The notes: generated from the sequence alone by a model not told the origin. 64,000 nucleotides of DNA from Athripsodes cinereus (GCA_947579605.1 OX388305.1:27727542-27791541), one strand, 5' to 3'; shown: positions 1 to 11,299, counted from the stretch's first letter. Numbers and translations: made by a program.

Positions 1-660
1 AGGTCTGCACATACATAATACTCACATACTTAGTAAAGCTTTAACTAAAATAATAATATTATTATATTCCTACTTTAAACGAAATCAAATTCGCTTAAAA
101 CTATTAAGTATACGGTATATTCCTGGTATATGCGTGACTTGTCTTTTTGTATTAGGTATGCCAATGTATAATAGTTTATATTATATGCATACTGCATATA
201 CTTTCCAATATTTTTTGCACAATTATAAAGTCCACTGCTTCATTATTTATAATTATAGTAAATATAATAGTATGTATTTGTAGTTTATGATTTATTTGTA
301 TAGGTCTAGTACATTTTTTATCTTGAGTTTCTAATGTCTGTGAAAAAACATGTATATAAAACATTTTTTTAAATTATCAAACATTTTCAATTATGAGCTT
401 TGCCATCCATTTTGAATGTCTTTTTATTAATTTATACGGAAAAGACGACATGTAGTTCGTATCCTGAATACTTCTGATTTGGGAGATTTGGGGATGGTAT
501 TGATAAAGATTTACAGAAATCTTATCAAATAAATAAATGTACGAGTAGGTATGTCTATATCTATTTGTTAATAGAGTAGGTATTAATGTTACTTAGTTGT
601 GTTTGGTTGTTTTTGTCTCAGATTAATTTTTATTGTTTGCAATTGAAGACTGTATAATTT
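1..660. other. AT-rich DNA, no gene seen
   Basis: No open frame here resembles a protein. The only recognisable piece is a short family C repeat fragment at about 395-460. The rest is low-complexity A/T sequence. Confidence 0.6.
395..460 (+). repeat. Family C interspersed repeat, fragment
   Basis: The words GCCATCCATTTTGAATGTCT and a following ACGGAAAAGACGACATG match the middle of the family C repeat, best seen at 40,620-40,885 (CATCCTGAATGTCTTATTTT, then AGAGAAGACAG). Only about 65 bases are left, so it is an old fragment. Orientation is given relative to the 40.6 kb copy. Confidence 0.5.
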
Positions 661-793
661 TATTTATTTATTTATTCTTTTTGCACATCATCATTACATA
701 ACAGTGTTAACAAAATAATATAGAATTTTAAAAACTAGGACGATGTGCAGTGGCGAGATTATCACTATAAAGTGATTTCTTCCATCTAACCAC
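661..793 (-). repeat. Family A retroposon-like repeat
   Basis: Read on the minus strand it starts GTGGTTAGATGGAAGAAATC, passes a short TAGTGAT palindrome, then CTCGCCACTGCACATCG, and ends in an AATAAATAAATA tail. Copies with the same left boundary and tail lie at 42,557-42,693 and 63,812-63,950. The words GATGTGCAG near the start and TGCACATCATC near the tail can pair as a hairpin. The shared boundary suggests a SINE-like unit or the 3' end of a LINE. No protein is encoded. Confidence 0.7.
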
Positions 794-2027
794 TTTTCTT
801 GTTCATGTCGATTGTAAAAAGGCGTAAGCCGTATATTTCATAAATAAATAAACAAATTAATTTTTAAATATTTCATACAACATGATATACAATACACCTT
901 GGAAAAAACACATTTTTTTTTCAGGTGGTGAATTCTTAGGTATTTTATGTCGTTATGAAAGTTTTTGACGATCATGAAAGTGTGAAATAGATAGATAAAA
1001 AAATATACTTCTTTCTTTTCTCTTTTTTTTCAATAACTCTTAAGGAACACATGTGTATCTTCTGAAATTGCACTAGAAATCAGCTGTAATGATCTCAGCA
1101 AGTATCAACTACAGTATTAGTATTAATGTGTAGAAAGATACAACTTAAAGAACGGCCAGCGTGATTACTTTTTTTTAATTTTTATTAACTATTGTATATT
1201 TAACAATGAATAGGCGCATAAGTATACAAAATACAACAAACAATATAACTATAATAAAGCAAACAATGAGCAACATAATACTTTTTTTAATCCAGCGAAT
1301 TAAAAGAATAATAATTTGTTAAAAAAGCGCGACAAATATAAAAAAAAACATATCATTCATAGGCGACAAAACTGTATGATCTATGTATGGATAAAAGTAA
1401 ATTTACGTAATAATATATTATGTAAGTGCACCTAATGTATACACACGCATTTCGTTCCAAGTGCATAGATATAACATAATATTATGTAGATTATTATAAT
1501 ACAATGACAATCGAACTGCATGTCCGCAAATTAATATTCATTTCATATTTGAAATCACGTTTTATTTTATTTTATCTTCTTAATCACGCACTTTTTAATA
1601 GTTACTATAATTATAGCGTTATATATGCGTGGGTAAGTATTGTGTAGCTTTTCTACCCTTTTAAAATACAAATAATTTGCTACCAAGAATTTCTATAAAG
1701 TGAGTCATAATTTTATGTATTTTCGCTCAAAAGTATCAAACCCGGCTTTGCTCAAGAATTAAAAGTAAATGTCAAAAAATACAACAAATATGGCAAAAAT
1801 TATGTAAAATCCTGATTTAAATATTTTTGGCACAATGTTTTGCGTAAAATATTTGTTACCTATAGATGTCTGATTATTGATTATCAAAATGATTCATCGA
1901 AGTTGCGATAATTTTGTTGGGTCTGATAGTTGTTATTGTGACAGTATTGTTGAGATCAGACATATCAGCTAAGCTGCCTGTCTGATAGCAAACTGTAATA
2001 ATAATAATAATTAAATGATAACATTCG
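794..2027. other. AT-rich DNA with small repeat remnants
   Basis: No gene seen. At 826-858 GGCGTAAGCCGTAT is followed by an AATAAATAAATA-like tail, resembling a retroposon 3' terminus; the reverse complement of the same word recurs at about 37,191-37,205. At about 1,738-1,765 an ACCCGGCTTTGCTC word resembles the CCCGGCATTGCTCGGG hairpin seen at 29,213. Confidence 0.5.
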
Positions 2028-2177
2028 ATTATTTATTTATTTATTTATTTATTTTATTCTTTACTGTACATTGGTTACAATATTACATAGTGAAATAGTG
2101 GCATAAAAATAACAATTATAAATTCAATGTACAGAGGGCGAGTTTATCGCTAAAATGCGATGTCTTCCAACTAACCC
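2028..2177 (-). repeat. Family B retroposon-like repeat
   Basis: On the minus strand it begins GGTTAGTTGGAAGACATCGC, continues GATAAACTCGCCCTCTGTAC and ends in an (AAATA)n tail of more than five units. It shares its layout with family A (GGTTAG-TGGAAGA start, short GCGAT hairpin, CTCGCC, TGTACATTG word, A/T tail) but differs in sequence, so the two look like sister families. Other copies lie at 19,803, 21,431, 39,489 and 40,368. A poly-A run follows at about 2,200-2,220. Confidence 0.7.
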
Positions 2178-3584
2178 GGTAACTAAAACTAAACAAAATT
2201 TAAAAAAAAAAAAAAAAAAACACATGCATACATATTATATACACCCTTACATATCAACAGTCATTACCATTACCATTACCTTTTTAGATATCACACAAAC
2301 TATAATAATGTTCTTCAAAACAAAATTTAAATGTTATTAGTTATTTTATGCCTAGTATATATGTAGTGATATAATAATATTAGCTCCATAGATTCCAAAT
2401 GAGTAAGACTTTGTACAAAGTGTATTATATTTCCTCTATCTCTTACTCAACTAAGATGACAATGCGTTTTTTATATCTTTTGCTTTTTAAGATATCATTT
2501 TATTTTTTCTTTTCTGCTGGATCACCTTGGGCAAAAGTTGTTGTGGCCACAGTGCTGGGTGAAACGATTAGGATGACAATAATTATTGACATACATACAT
2601 ACCTTTGATATACAAACTGACTCAAATATTAATTAGATTTTCTGTTTTTTAAGTTCAATGATGCATAGTATTTTATGGAATATTCAATGAATTTCATTGG
2701 AAGTATATTGTTGAGTTCAAAGCACGACATTTTATTTCTATAGAAGTTAACGTAGAACACGACTCTTATAATAGATACATATTATCATACTACGTAGGTA
2801 CTCGTGTTTTTATTACATAGTTCTTATTACATAGTAAGTTTGTAGAGAGAAATGTATTAATAAAATGCAATAAATTATTATGGATAACAGTCGACAGACA
2901 ATGAATAGATGATTCGTCTTCATTAGTATTAGTTAAGTTTTCGGTTTTTACTGTACTTTTATTTTTGTGTGCGTGTAAAATATACTAAAACAATGAGTGT
3001 ACTTTTAATACATAGTACCTAATTAATCTTTCAAAATTCAATGTCTAAAAACTATCGTATTTAATTGATTTAACTTTTCCATTCTAAAACATTACTCTCG
3101 AAAATTCACTATGATTAAATAATTTTCCAAAGTTTTTTGGGTTTGATTAAATTTTAAACTAGGTATCCAAAACATTTTTAAATTTTTTTGACGAATTTGT
3201 TTTCAAAAATTAGATATTGTTCGAACTATTTAACATGCAGTTAGAGCAATTTATTTCTATAGAATTATTAAATAGTATTTAAAAAAAATATTTGGATAGT
3301 TACCTTTAACTTATATGAAACAAGTGTAAAGATGTACAACTTTACAATATGTGTGGGTGTAAGAATGTATGTAGGTATATGTATAGAACTTAGTTTTACT
3401 AGTCATAATAACATACACGATAATGGGCAAATAATAAACTTGGTCAAACGGTTACACATTATAAAGCTGTTATGCTTTGGTTTGCGTAAAGTTGGTGCAT
3501 TAGTATGAATAATGGTACGTAAAGCTTTGTTGCACTTTTAACAATATTTTATTACGCGATATTTCCATGTTTTAAAATACAAAG
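2178..3584. other. Non-coding DNA with a family E remnant
   Basis: At about 2,515-2,690 GCTGGATCACCTTGGGCAAA, GGCCACAGTGCTGGGTGAAA and ACTGACTCAAATATT occur; the last block recurs as CCGACTCAAATATT at 30,313-30,335, followed in both places by TTAAG and CAATGATG/TAATGATG words. This marks an old dispersed repeat (family E). Nothing else is supported. Confidence 0.4.
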
Positions 3585-3783
3585 TTGTTAAGAAGCATTG
3601 CAAAAGAATGTCTTTGGTTTTCATTTGAACCGCTTTCCCCGAAACACATTTGGCACGAAGTTTATTTCTATTCCTCTCACTCCTTGGGGCGCTTTGTACA
3701 GGGCGTCCAGACAGTCGCGTCTAGGCGCCGCGGCGTCTGTCTATACCCACGCTCGCTGGGTCATAAAGACAGCAGTGGCCTAA
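3585..3783. other. GC-rich island, coding status unclear
   Basis: A block with many CpG and GC-rich words (for example CTAGGCGCCGCGGCGTCTGT) stands out from AT-rich flanks. The plus strand holds a short frame beginning MQKNVFGFHLNRF. The minus strand holds a competing frame containing CLDALYKAPQGVRGIEINF and ending at a stop near 3,624. Neither is recognised, and both cannot be real. It could be a terminal exon of a minus-strand host gene or a repeat fragment. Confidence 0.25.
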
Positions 3784-4581
3784 TAACAACGTATTTTTTC
3801 TGCATTTAATAAGGAACTTTCTTCACATATAAATATCGACAAGTAAATATAGAAGAACTTATTCACAAATATCTGGAGACTTATCTTCTACATAACAATC
3901 AAGATGTGGCATGGGAAAGGCGCAGTGATAATTTTAATGACATAAAAGAACGTAACATGAGATAGGATGGTTGTCATTTCTCTGTACAAATTATGGGGCG
4001 CCTCCATTTGTATATCTAATCATACTTTATTAACTCAAATTTTGTAAATTATGAGATCATAGCTAATTCTTGGCTTATCTAAGGACTAACTTTATACCCG
4101 ACATTGCTTGGGATATAAATATAAATCGACAATATCCAAAACATTGAAATTAACATTAGGTGCAATGTTTTAAAAAACATCCAACAAGAACTCTTTATTT
4201 CTTTCTCTTTATATATCTTTACAAATAGATATGATTCAACCTCATGATATACATCACTTGCAGAACAGATAGTATTAGGTGTTTCGGCGCGTATAAATCG
4301 GTTTATGCTGACTTAAGCACTTTATACCATGGGAAAGTTCACCAATTCCACCGATTCCCTTTTGTTTTTTCTCTATCAATTCATTCAGAGCGGGTGACTT
4401 TACTCATAACTGTATTGAGAATTTATTTAGTCAACCGCACATCATCTCATGTATGAAATTTTCATGAAAACTTTATGCCTTTATCGAGTTCAGATCGAAC
4501 ACCAATCGATAAAAGTTACAGAAGGCTAATTTACAGCATAATTTGATAAAAACAATCAGAGTGGTACATATTTGCATACCT
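3784..4581. other. AT-rich DNA, no gene seen
   Basis: A CCCGACATTGCTTGGG word at about 4,097-4,112 is a diverged copy of the hairpin motif at 29,213. No supportable coding region was found. Confidence 0.5.
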
Positions 4582-4620
4582 CAGTGGCTTAGTGGTTTAC
4601 TTGACTTACAGCACAGAGGG
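4582..4620 (+). repeat. tRNA-like SINE head fragment
   Basis: CAGTGGCTTAGTGGTTTAC contains TGGCTTAGTGG, an exact fit to the pol III A-box pattern TRGYNNARNGG. The B-box that should follow the GAGGG word is missing, so this is a truncated tRNA-derived SINE rather than a tRNA gene. Confidence 0.45.
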
Positions 4621-7415
4621 TACAAGGCATTTAATTTGAAGAAACATTTTCACAAGGCAATTAAAGTTTATGAATGTCGTTATTTTAATTTTAACTGCCT
4701 TTGAAAACAGCAGATTCGTTCATAATAATTTGAAATAATTCCGAGATAATACAATGAGAAACTCATTCAAACGTTTTTAATTCGGGCAATAGATTTAATG
4801 ATATCTATACTTGTCTCTGAATAATTTACATTTCTGTTGATTCACTTACCGACTTTATTAGTACCTACTATCATCGTGTTTGATTGATCAATGAAGGCTA
4901 AAAATGCTAGAAAACAGTTCATCTATGGTGCTTGAATCAATTATTTGCATTTTTTTAAATGTTTCTTATGTGATTGTTAAAAATGCTTTAAAATATTTCA
5001 AACAATCTTCCAAGATCTTACAGTACAGATATGTACGAGTATGTGATATGTGTTTGTGTGAAGACAATGGAGAATATTATGTAGGTACAGAAATCACTAC
5101 CCAAATCAGGTATTGCATTAAGGTATCAAGATGAAAGGTATCGCTATCAAGCTTCTACTCATGAGACAGGAGAGTATGGAGTGGGTGAGGGTGAGGAGGT
5201 ACCTCCAAGTAGCAGTGTGGGAGGCTTTAAACAAGTAATTTAGCTGCTAAACGCAAATTGATACAAAGCGATTTGAGGATCGCGATCTGTTCATTTGTTA
5301 AAAGCTTTTGTTCACCCCGTGTAAGCTCTATGGGATGAATATAGATTGTAGGGTTGCCACTTACATAAATACTATTCGAATCTTTTAATAAGGACGTATT
5401 ATTATTATTTAAACAGTTATTATTGATTTTAAATTTTAAACCTAAAATAATTAATTGAGGTTACTAAAATAGTTCACCTATTTTTTTTTTATTTTACGAA
5501 CACATTTGCGACAGATGATTGTTATGAAAATAAAGTTTTTAATAGGAAAGAATAACTCTTATTGATCTCCATAATAGTTGATAATTAATTTATTAAAATT
5601 GGAATTTTATTGAAAACAATTTTTTTATCTATTTTGACATCATAAAATAATGTGAACATATATTTGTTATAATATGTGATGCCCCTATTCCAATTTTATG
5701 TTTTGCTTAATACATAATAGTATATACTCTTATATTGTAGTGGATTTAATAATAAATACACCAACATTATTTTACATTACAAAATCAAATTAATTCATCT
5801 GACTTAGTAGGTACAAATGGAAATTAATGCAAAAATATGTACAATTTATTTACATATTGCGAACTCAAACCATATCACACAGCTGAGCCAAACACTGTCT
5901 TCTTTCCTCCCATTGATTTTATAATAGATGCACTGTGTTTATCTCTTTCAATGCATTGGGTGACAAACTCATCAAGTAATTATTGTTCATGTTCCTTCGG
6001 ATAATCCAATAAATTCCCTAGATTTGTTTCACAGTGCAATTATTGTAGAGAGGAAGATAAACGAATGCCAGTAAGTACTTCAATACTCTTTTTTGTTAAC
6101 TTTTAATAGAATAAAAAGGTTATGAATTCTAGGCAACTTCTCACCAGCATTTTCTTTACTATTGTATAAAAATGACAATACATTTAAGCGTTTTAAAAAC
6201 ATGGTCATATTCTAAGTGAAACTATACTACACTTTGTGAGAGGATTTAGAAATTGAAGAAAACCGGATTGGAGATTGGTATTAACAGGTGCTAATTTTTG
6301 GATACTTTCCAAATGTTTTGGAATAAGAAGTCGGTCATGATGTGAGTGTATTGAATATCAAATACAATAATCAGATTTTTTATACACTGAACTATCCAAT
6401 AAACTGCCCCACTAATGACATTGAACAGTTTCGTAAGAATATGTATATATGTACCTATAATATTTACGCGCACTGTAGGTACTGTAAATGTTGTTTGTTT
6501 TGTTGTATAGATGCGATGCTTAGAAGGATGATGAGGAAGACGACAATATGTAGTACCTATATAGAATATCATAAACACCCTCTCACTACTTCCATTAGCT
6601 GAGGGAACCTTCAAAGAGAACGAGATAATTTCCAAAGGATCACCAACAAACACATTTCACACAAATAACGAAAATAATCTTATAATGTATAAGATCTCCT
6701 TTCCTTTGAACATTTTTGTTTCTTGGTCTTATACAGTGGGATGCGCGAGTCAAATAATGAATCGTCTGAAGCCTTAGCGAAGATCGTGACAAGAATAAAG
6801 AAGAAAAGTATCATGGGGAGACCCCTGGCGAGAGAAGACTGCAATAGGATAGATGTCTACCTACCTATACCTTCTCCATACATATACAAAATACTGATAG
6901 ATACCTACCTATACACCGACACACAGAGAAATTCCTTCTAGAAATTAGAAATATACACAGCTACGTTGGTGACAGTACGTACATAGGTTTAGGTATAAGG
7001 ACAAAAAGTAGGGAATGAAATTCGGAAAGTCGTAATAGGTAGCAACTTATTTATTTCATTTAATTATCAAGGCTTATTGTTGAAATTGAGACTACTTGGT
7101 ATGAATTTTAAGGAACTTTTAATTATTGTATTTTGTAAGAATGACTCTTGTTTAATTAGTATTTATAATGAGATTATCTATTTATATGTGTTTATATAAA
7201 GGAAATTGTATTTTATAAAGTTTATCCTTTGAATTAGTGATATCTTTTTTTTTCACATGCATAGACAATTCACACAGATCGAGCTTGTCTCAAATTAAGA
7301 TAATCTTGTATTATGGGTACTAACGCGATGATATACAATGCACTTAACACATACGAGTATAGGTAAATATAACACTCAGACCCAGGCAAATTTGAACAAG
7401 ATAATTTTTCATTTT
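4621..7415. other. AT-rich DNA, no gene seen
   Basis: Open frames here (for example 6,291-6,653 on the minus strand, with an overlapping plus-strand frame) have low-complexity compositions and no recognisable domain. A purine-rich GAGGGTGAGGAGG patch sits at about 5,180. No gene is supported. Confidence 0.5.
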
Positions 7416-7474
7416 GCCCTGGCCGGGAATTGGGACCTCTTGGTTCGAAGGCAAAAGTGTTACCTCCGTGCCAC
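7416..7474 (-). repeat. Diverged tRNA-derived SINE head
   Basis: On the minus strand, GTGGCACGGAGGTAACAC, then CCAAGAGGTCCC and CCCGGCCAGGGC follow the order of a tRNA-derived SINE head (A-box, variable arm, CCGGCAGGG end), with the GGGTTCGAA core of the B-box largely deleted. A related piece lies at 55,655. It cannot be a functional tRNA. Confidence 0.45.
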
Positions 7475-8460
7475 ATTTATTTTTCCATTTTAAAGATTTT
7501 CTACGAGAGTAACGTATTTTTTTTTAAATATTTAAAATATTTTCAAAAATACACGAATTTAAAAAAAAAATCCTCGTTTTTAACTGTCATAACTGATTGA
7601 ATATTGTAAATAATATTGTTCTATTTTTATTATGAAGACAATATAGTACCTTGATACAGTTTTCACACGAAGATAATATGTTCAATAGTCGAGAAGGTAA
7701 TCAGAATAGATGGTCAGGTCCAGTCTGTCAATCTGATATTCCGTTGGGAATCACATCCACTTCCAAATAGCGTGATACGAATAAACCAAATAATGATGTA
7801 AGGGATTTTACAACTTGCTTCAAACAAATGTTACAAGTTTCAAATCAACGAGAAAACTCTTGTGGGAAATTCCAGGTAGAGTCTGATACCTTTTCATTTC
7901 CTCTATAATATAGTATTGGTAAGTAGGTACGAGTACGAGTAATTTTAGCAGTCAACTGCAGTAAAAGAGTTCTGAACTAATATTTTCCTCATATCATTTC
8001 ACATTTATGATTCCTATATAAACTTATCAACTCTTATATAAATATTTGCATTAAAGTGTTTAGGTTTCGCGGACATGCTTGTTCTTTTGTTTTTATGGAT
8101 TTGTAGAATTTTATTATTACTGACAATAAGACGATTCTTACAAGGATCATTACAGCTGAAGACCAATGCGATCCCAGAAGAAAACTTTAAACGATATCCA
8201 AACGATAACACAACTACAATATATCCTCGATTTCTCTTATAAATTCTGCATACGTCACGTTTAAGATATCAACCTCTCCAGTCAGACCATTCGTTCGGCT
8301 TTGAGGCTGGTAAAAAAATTTGTGATGCCGAGAACGTCCATATGTATCGGGAATATTTATATTGAAATGTTCCAGTATTATTGGATTAAATATGTAGGTG
8401 TTGGATATGCTTCCTACGTTATGACTCGCCTTCTGGGGTTATCTTCAGGGATATGTAACG
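7475..8460. other. AT-rich DNA, no gene seen
   Basis: No recognisable coding frame, RNA or repeat boundary was found here. Confidence 0.5.
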
Positions 8461-8835
8461 ACGAGTACGTCTTATACTCAAATACAATAGAAGTATACCG
8501 ATTGATAAAACCAAATACTTAATGGTATCGAAACAGCCTATTAGACACAGGTTAATTATAGATGATGTACCTATTGAGCAAGTAGCGAAGTTCGAGGTGG
8601 AAATATCGAGTCATAATGATAAATACCTAAGTTTGTGTAACAGCCGGATGTTTAAGGAACAGAACAAAAAATCTCTTTTGAACATTTGAAACGAATACTC
8701 TACATGCAATTGCGGGCAAAACCCTTAGAGACAGAGTCAGGAACACCAAAATAAGAAAAATATCTGAAACTGAAGATATCGTTCGCTGGAGCAGAAAGAG
8801 AAGACAGTTCTGGGGGACCATGTGGACTGCATGAG
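8461..8835 (+). pseudogene. RTE-like LINE reverse transcriptase fragment
   Basis: Pieces in shifting plus-strand frames match the region after the catalytic core of RTE-type reverse transcriptases. One is a linker with SKQPIRHRLIIDDVPIEQ-like sequence (about 8,528-8,600, partly in frame). The other is the typical tail ETNTLHAIAGKTLRDRVRN (about 8,690-8,740), which resembles the GKSLRDRVRN segment of the intact element at 13.3 kb. Frameshifts, stops and an internal deletion of the YLG and YG.E.WT segments show it is dead. It ends at the (TA)n tract at 8,836, next to the foldback cluster. Confidence 0.65.
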
Positions 8836-8851
8836 TATATATATATATATA

Positions 8852-9213
8852 TATGAGGTGAAGGTTTTACTCCATTTCACTGCGTACAGTCGGGCAGAGA
8901 CTTGGCTCTTGCCTTTGCATGTGGGACGAGACACGGCCCGTCACCGGAACATGCAGATTGGATTTGCAGAATGGGTGTTGTGTTTCTGCATTGTGTATAC
9001 ATGTGCTTCTTCGAGCAGCGAAGATGGTCCTGATGGCGTGCGAGATGGTCCTGAAGAAGCACATGTATACACAATGCAGAAACACAACACCCATTCTGCA
9101 AATCCAATCTGCATGTTCCGGTGACGGGCCGTGTCTCGTCCCACATGCAAAGGCAAGAGCCAAGTCTCTGCCCGACTGTACGCAGTGAAATGGAGTAAAA
9201 CCTTCACCTCATA
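8852..9213. repeat. Large palindrome, 161-bp arms
   Basis: The left arm is 8,852-9,012 and the right arm 9,053-9,213, separated by a 40-base spacer. I saw no mismatch between the arms. The arms are clearly richer in G/C than the surroundings, and the left flank is a (TA)n run (8,836-8,854). Open frames on both strands mirror one another only because of the symmetry, so they are not genes. This may be a foldback or MITE-like element. Confidence 0.85.
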
Positions 9214-9214
9214 C

Positions 9215-9306
9215 TATCTCCTGCGTGAAATCAAGTGATCTTTCATCGATGGAATGCATGTTGCACATGCATTTCCGATGAAAATTTGATCACACAGTCA
9301 TTCATA
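9215..9306. repeat. Hairpin unit H, copy 1
   Basis: A 92-base unit starts TATCTCCTGCG and is itself an imperfect palindrome (GATCTTTCATCGATGGAATG pairing with CATTTCCGATGAAAATTTGA). It is identical, base for base, to 9,854-9,945 and resembles 9,973-10,065. Confidence 0.8.
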
Positions 9307-9354
9307 ATATGCGATACTCCCCGCATACTGGATTTAATGTTGTGTCGGCCATTC

Positions 9355-9542
9355 TGCGAGATGGTCCTGAAGAAGCACATGTATACACAATGCAGAAACA
9401 CAACACCCATTCTGCAAATCCAATCTGCATGTTCCGGTGACGGGCCATGTCTCGTCCCACATGCAAAGGCAAGAGCCAAGTCTCTGCCCGACTGTACGCA
9501 GTGAAATGGAGTAAAACCTTCACCTCATACTATCTCCTGCGT
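9355..9542. repeat. Direct third copy of palindrome arm
   Basis: This repeats 9,039-9,226 (end of the spacer, the whole right arm, and the TATCTCCTGCG junction) in the same orientation, offset 316 bases. I noticed one difference, GGGCCATGTC here against GGGCCGTGTC. The near identity points to a recent duplication. Confidence 0.85.
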
Positions 9543-9689
9543 ATGTGTATGTATGTGTGTATACATGTGTATATTATTGTATTGTACTTAATTTTTGGGT
9601 ATAATAATGGTTTAATTTATTATGGTTAATTATGGTCACACATGTATTGTGTGAAATCACTTTATTTTAATTTTTCCCAATATGGGCTA

Positions 9690-9840
9690 TTTTTGTTTCT
9701 TTTTGTTTATTGTTCCAACGAGGCGACTTACGTTGATCTGTTCTTCGGGTCGCCCCTGAGGAAATGAAAGTTATGTGTGCAAATTCGGATAAATAGGAGT
9801 CTCCGACTCCTGAGATATCCGAGTGTGTAGAGGTTCTTTC
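9690..9840 (-). repeat. Family D repeat fragment
   Basis: CGGATAAATAGGAGTCTCCG followed by ACTCCTGAGATATCCGAGTG matches the terminal hairpin of the family D repeat (10,430-11,005 and 22,163-22,480). GGGTCGCCCC lies just upstream. Only one end of the family is present. Confidence 0.55.
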
Positions 9841-9853
9841 AATGATTCAATGA

Positions 9854-9939
9854 TATCTCCTGCGTGAAATCAAGTGATCTTTCATCGATGGAATGCATGT
9901 TGCACATGCATTTCCGATGAAAATTTGATCACACAGTCA

Positions 9940-9980
<41 letters not shown>

Positions 9981-10085
9981 TGCGTAAAATCAAATGATCT
10001 TTCATTCATGAGGTGCATGTTGTACATGCATTTCGGATGAAAATTAGATCATACAGTCTTCATATATATATATATATATATATAT
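9854..10085. repeat. Hairpin units H copies 2 and 3 with (TA)n
   Basis: Copy 2 (9,854-9,945) equals copy 1 over all 92 bases. It runs into an (AT)18 tract at 9,943-9,978, then a diverged copy 3 (9,973-10,065; CGTAAAATCAAATGATCTTT), then a second TA tract at 10,062-10,085. The layout fits a hairpin MITE family that targets or spreads TA microsatellites. Confidence 0.75.
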
Positions 10086-10148
10086 GGACAATTTGTAAAG
10101 CGCCGTTTACTCATAACATGGCCTCAAGGGCGCTGCATATCGTATCCA

Positions 10149-10347
10149 TCACCCGAAATTCCCAGCAAAAAGGTGTGTCTTCAGCCCTCTTTTAAAACTC
10201 TCTCCATTCACCTCCTCTCGCAGACACAGAGGCAGCTTGTTCCAACATCTGCGACCCGCAACACTAAACGCTAGTGACAGATTAGTCCCCATCGCCACGA
10301 ACGAGATTTCTCTAGGAGGAAGATTGTCTGGAAGGATAGGTAGTCTT
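10149..10347 (-). pseudogene. LINE C-terminal fragment (CR1/L2/Rex-like)
   Basis: The minus strand gives an open stretch of about 65 codons ending at a stop at 10,149-10,151. It contains AGRRCWNKLPLCLREEVNGE followed by SFKRGLKTHLF. The pattern W-N-x-L-P-x-x-x-R then F-K-x-x-L-K-T-x-L-F is the usual extreme C-terminus of LINE reverse transcriptases of the CR1/L2/Rex group. The catalytic domain is absent. A second, different fragment with the same pattern is at 27,512-27,664. Clade assignment is by pattern memory only. Confidence 0.6.
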
Positions 10348-10429
10348 CAACACCGCAAGAGGAAGCAATCCCGAACAAACAGATCAATGGTCCTTTTTGG
10401 GAGGGTTTAATGTTTTCACACCATTCAGG

Positions 10430-11005
10430 CACTGGTGGCTCTCGGGCTCGCGCCCTCGGAACGCCAATTACACGTTTCTGGACACCTCACCTCGGCCTTC
10501 TGTTACTCACCAATTTGTATAGTGTATTTACTTATTCGATATTATTTCTATTTTTTACTTGTGTTTGTTCTTGTCCTGTTTGTATCTTCTTACTAAATTG
10601 TTATTATGTTATGTTTTACTAAATAAATATTTAAGCTTTCAAAAGGGGCATTGAAGAGAGTGTTGTTTAAAAGATTCCCACGATGGTGGTTTTTGCCGCT
10701 TGGCCCTTCAGAGGCCTGAGTCAACACACATTTTCACGTTACGTTTTCGTTCCGTTAGCGTTTGAATTTCAGACGACGTTGTGAGCAATAGTGTCAATTT
10801 CGTTGCTAAGATACACAATAGTTACGAAAATTGACACTTTGGCGCAACGTCCTCTGCATTTGAACGTTAACGGAACGAAAATGTAACGCTAAAATGTGTG
10901 TTTGACTCAGGCCTCAGGCCTGCCCAATGGCCCACCCGTGAGAACAAATTTTGGTTTAATTATGCGGATAAATAGGAGTTCACAACTCCTGAGATATCCG
11001 GGTGG
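10430..11005 (-). repeat. Family D repeat, interrupted by a MITE
   Basis: On the minus strand it begins with a hairpin (CCCGGATATCTCAGGAGTTG ... CTCCTATTTATCCGC), continues with TCACGGGTGGGCCATTGGGC, an AT-rich middle, then AGGTGTCCAGAAACG near 10,470. The same order occurs on the plus strand at 22,163-22,480. A 203-bp MITE (10,712-10,914) splits the CCCTTCAG/GCCTGCCC word. No protein is recognised; it could be part of an LTR or LINE untranslated region. Confidence 0.65.
10712..10914 (-). mobile_element. Foldback MITE 1 with CAG duplication
   Basis: The element starts AGGCCTGAGTCAA and ends TTGACTCAGGCCT. The arms, about 69 bases each, pair with several mismatches. It is flanked by CAG at 10,709-10,711 and 10,915-10,917. 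The uninterrupted relative of the host repeat at about 22,238 shows a single CAG-equivalent, so this is a true insertion with a 3-bp duplication. The interior contains a second hairpin (AGTGTCAATTTCGTT / ACGAAAATTGACACT) in the opposite orientation to MITE 2. A 3-bp CWG-type target is compatible with PIF/Harbinger-type transposition; that is inference. Confidence 0.85.
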
Positions 11006-11299
11006 AGGTGGGTCTCTCTTCAAAGATCAATAATTTACTACAAGCAGAAGAAGAAGAGTACGTCTTCTCTCCTCTTACATAGGTAGGTACATCTTCTGTG
11101 AGATATTGGAGAAATGGTGAAATGTGAAATATTGGTGAAAGTATACATAAGTAATACTAAAAAAATGTTTTTATTTATTATAAAATTCATATGGAGGTAA
11201 GCAAAATACATACCGAAAAAATATATAGGTATATATATAACCATTTCGAGCTAATTGAATTTATTATTTAAAAAAAATTGAGTCTCTAGTAAGAGGAAG
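11006..11299. other. AT-rich spacer
   Basis: No recognisable feature. TATA-like and GTAGGTAC words only. Confidence 0.5.

Noticed and set aside
6291..6653. 120-codon minus frame
   Set aside because: A comparably long plus-strand frame overlaps it; no motif, no splice or promoter context, low-complexity residues.
8822..9207. Overlapping open frames of 64-100 codons on both strands
   Set aside because: They are mirror images produced by the palindrome and repeat in the third arm copy; no protein family is recognised.
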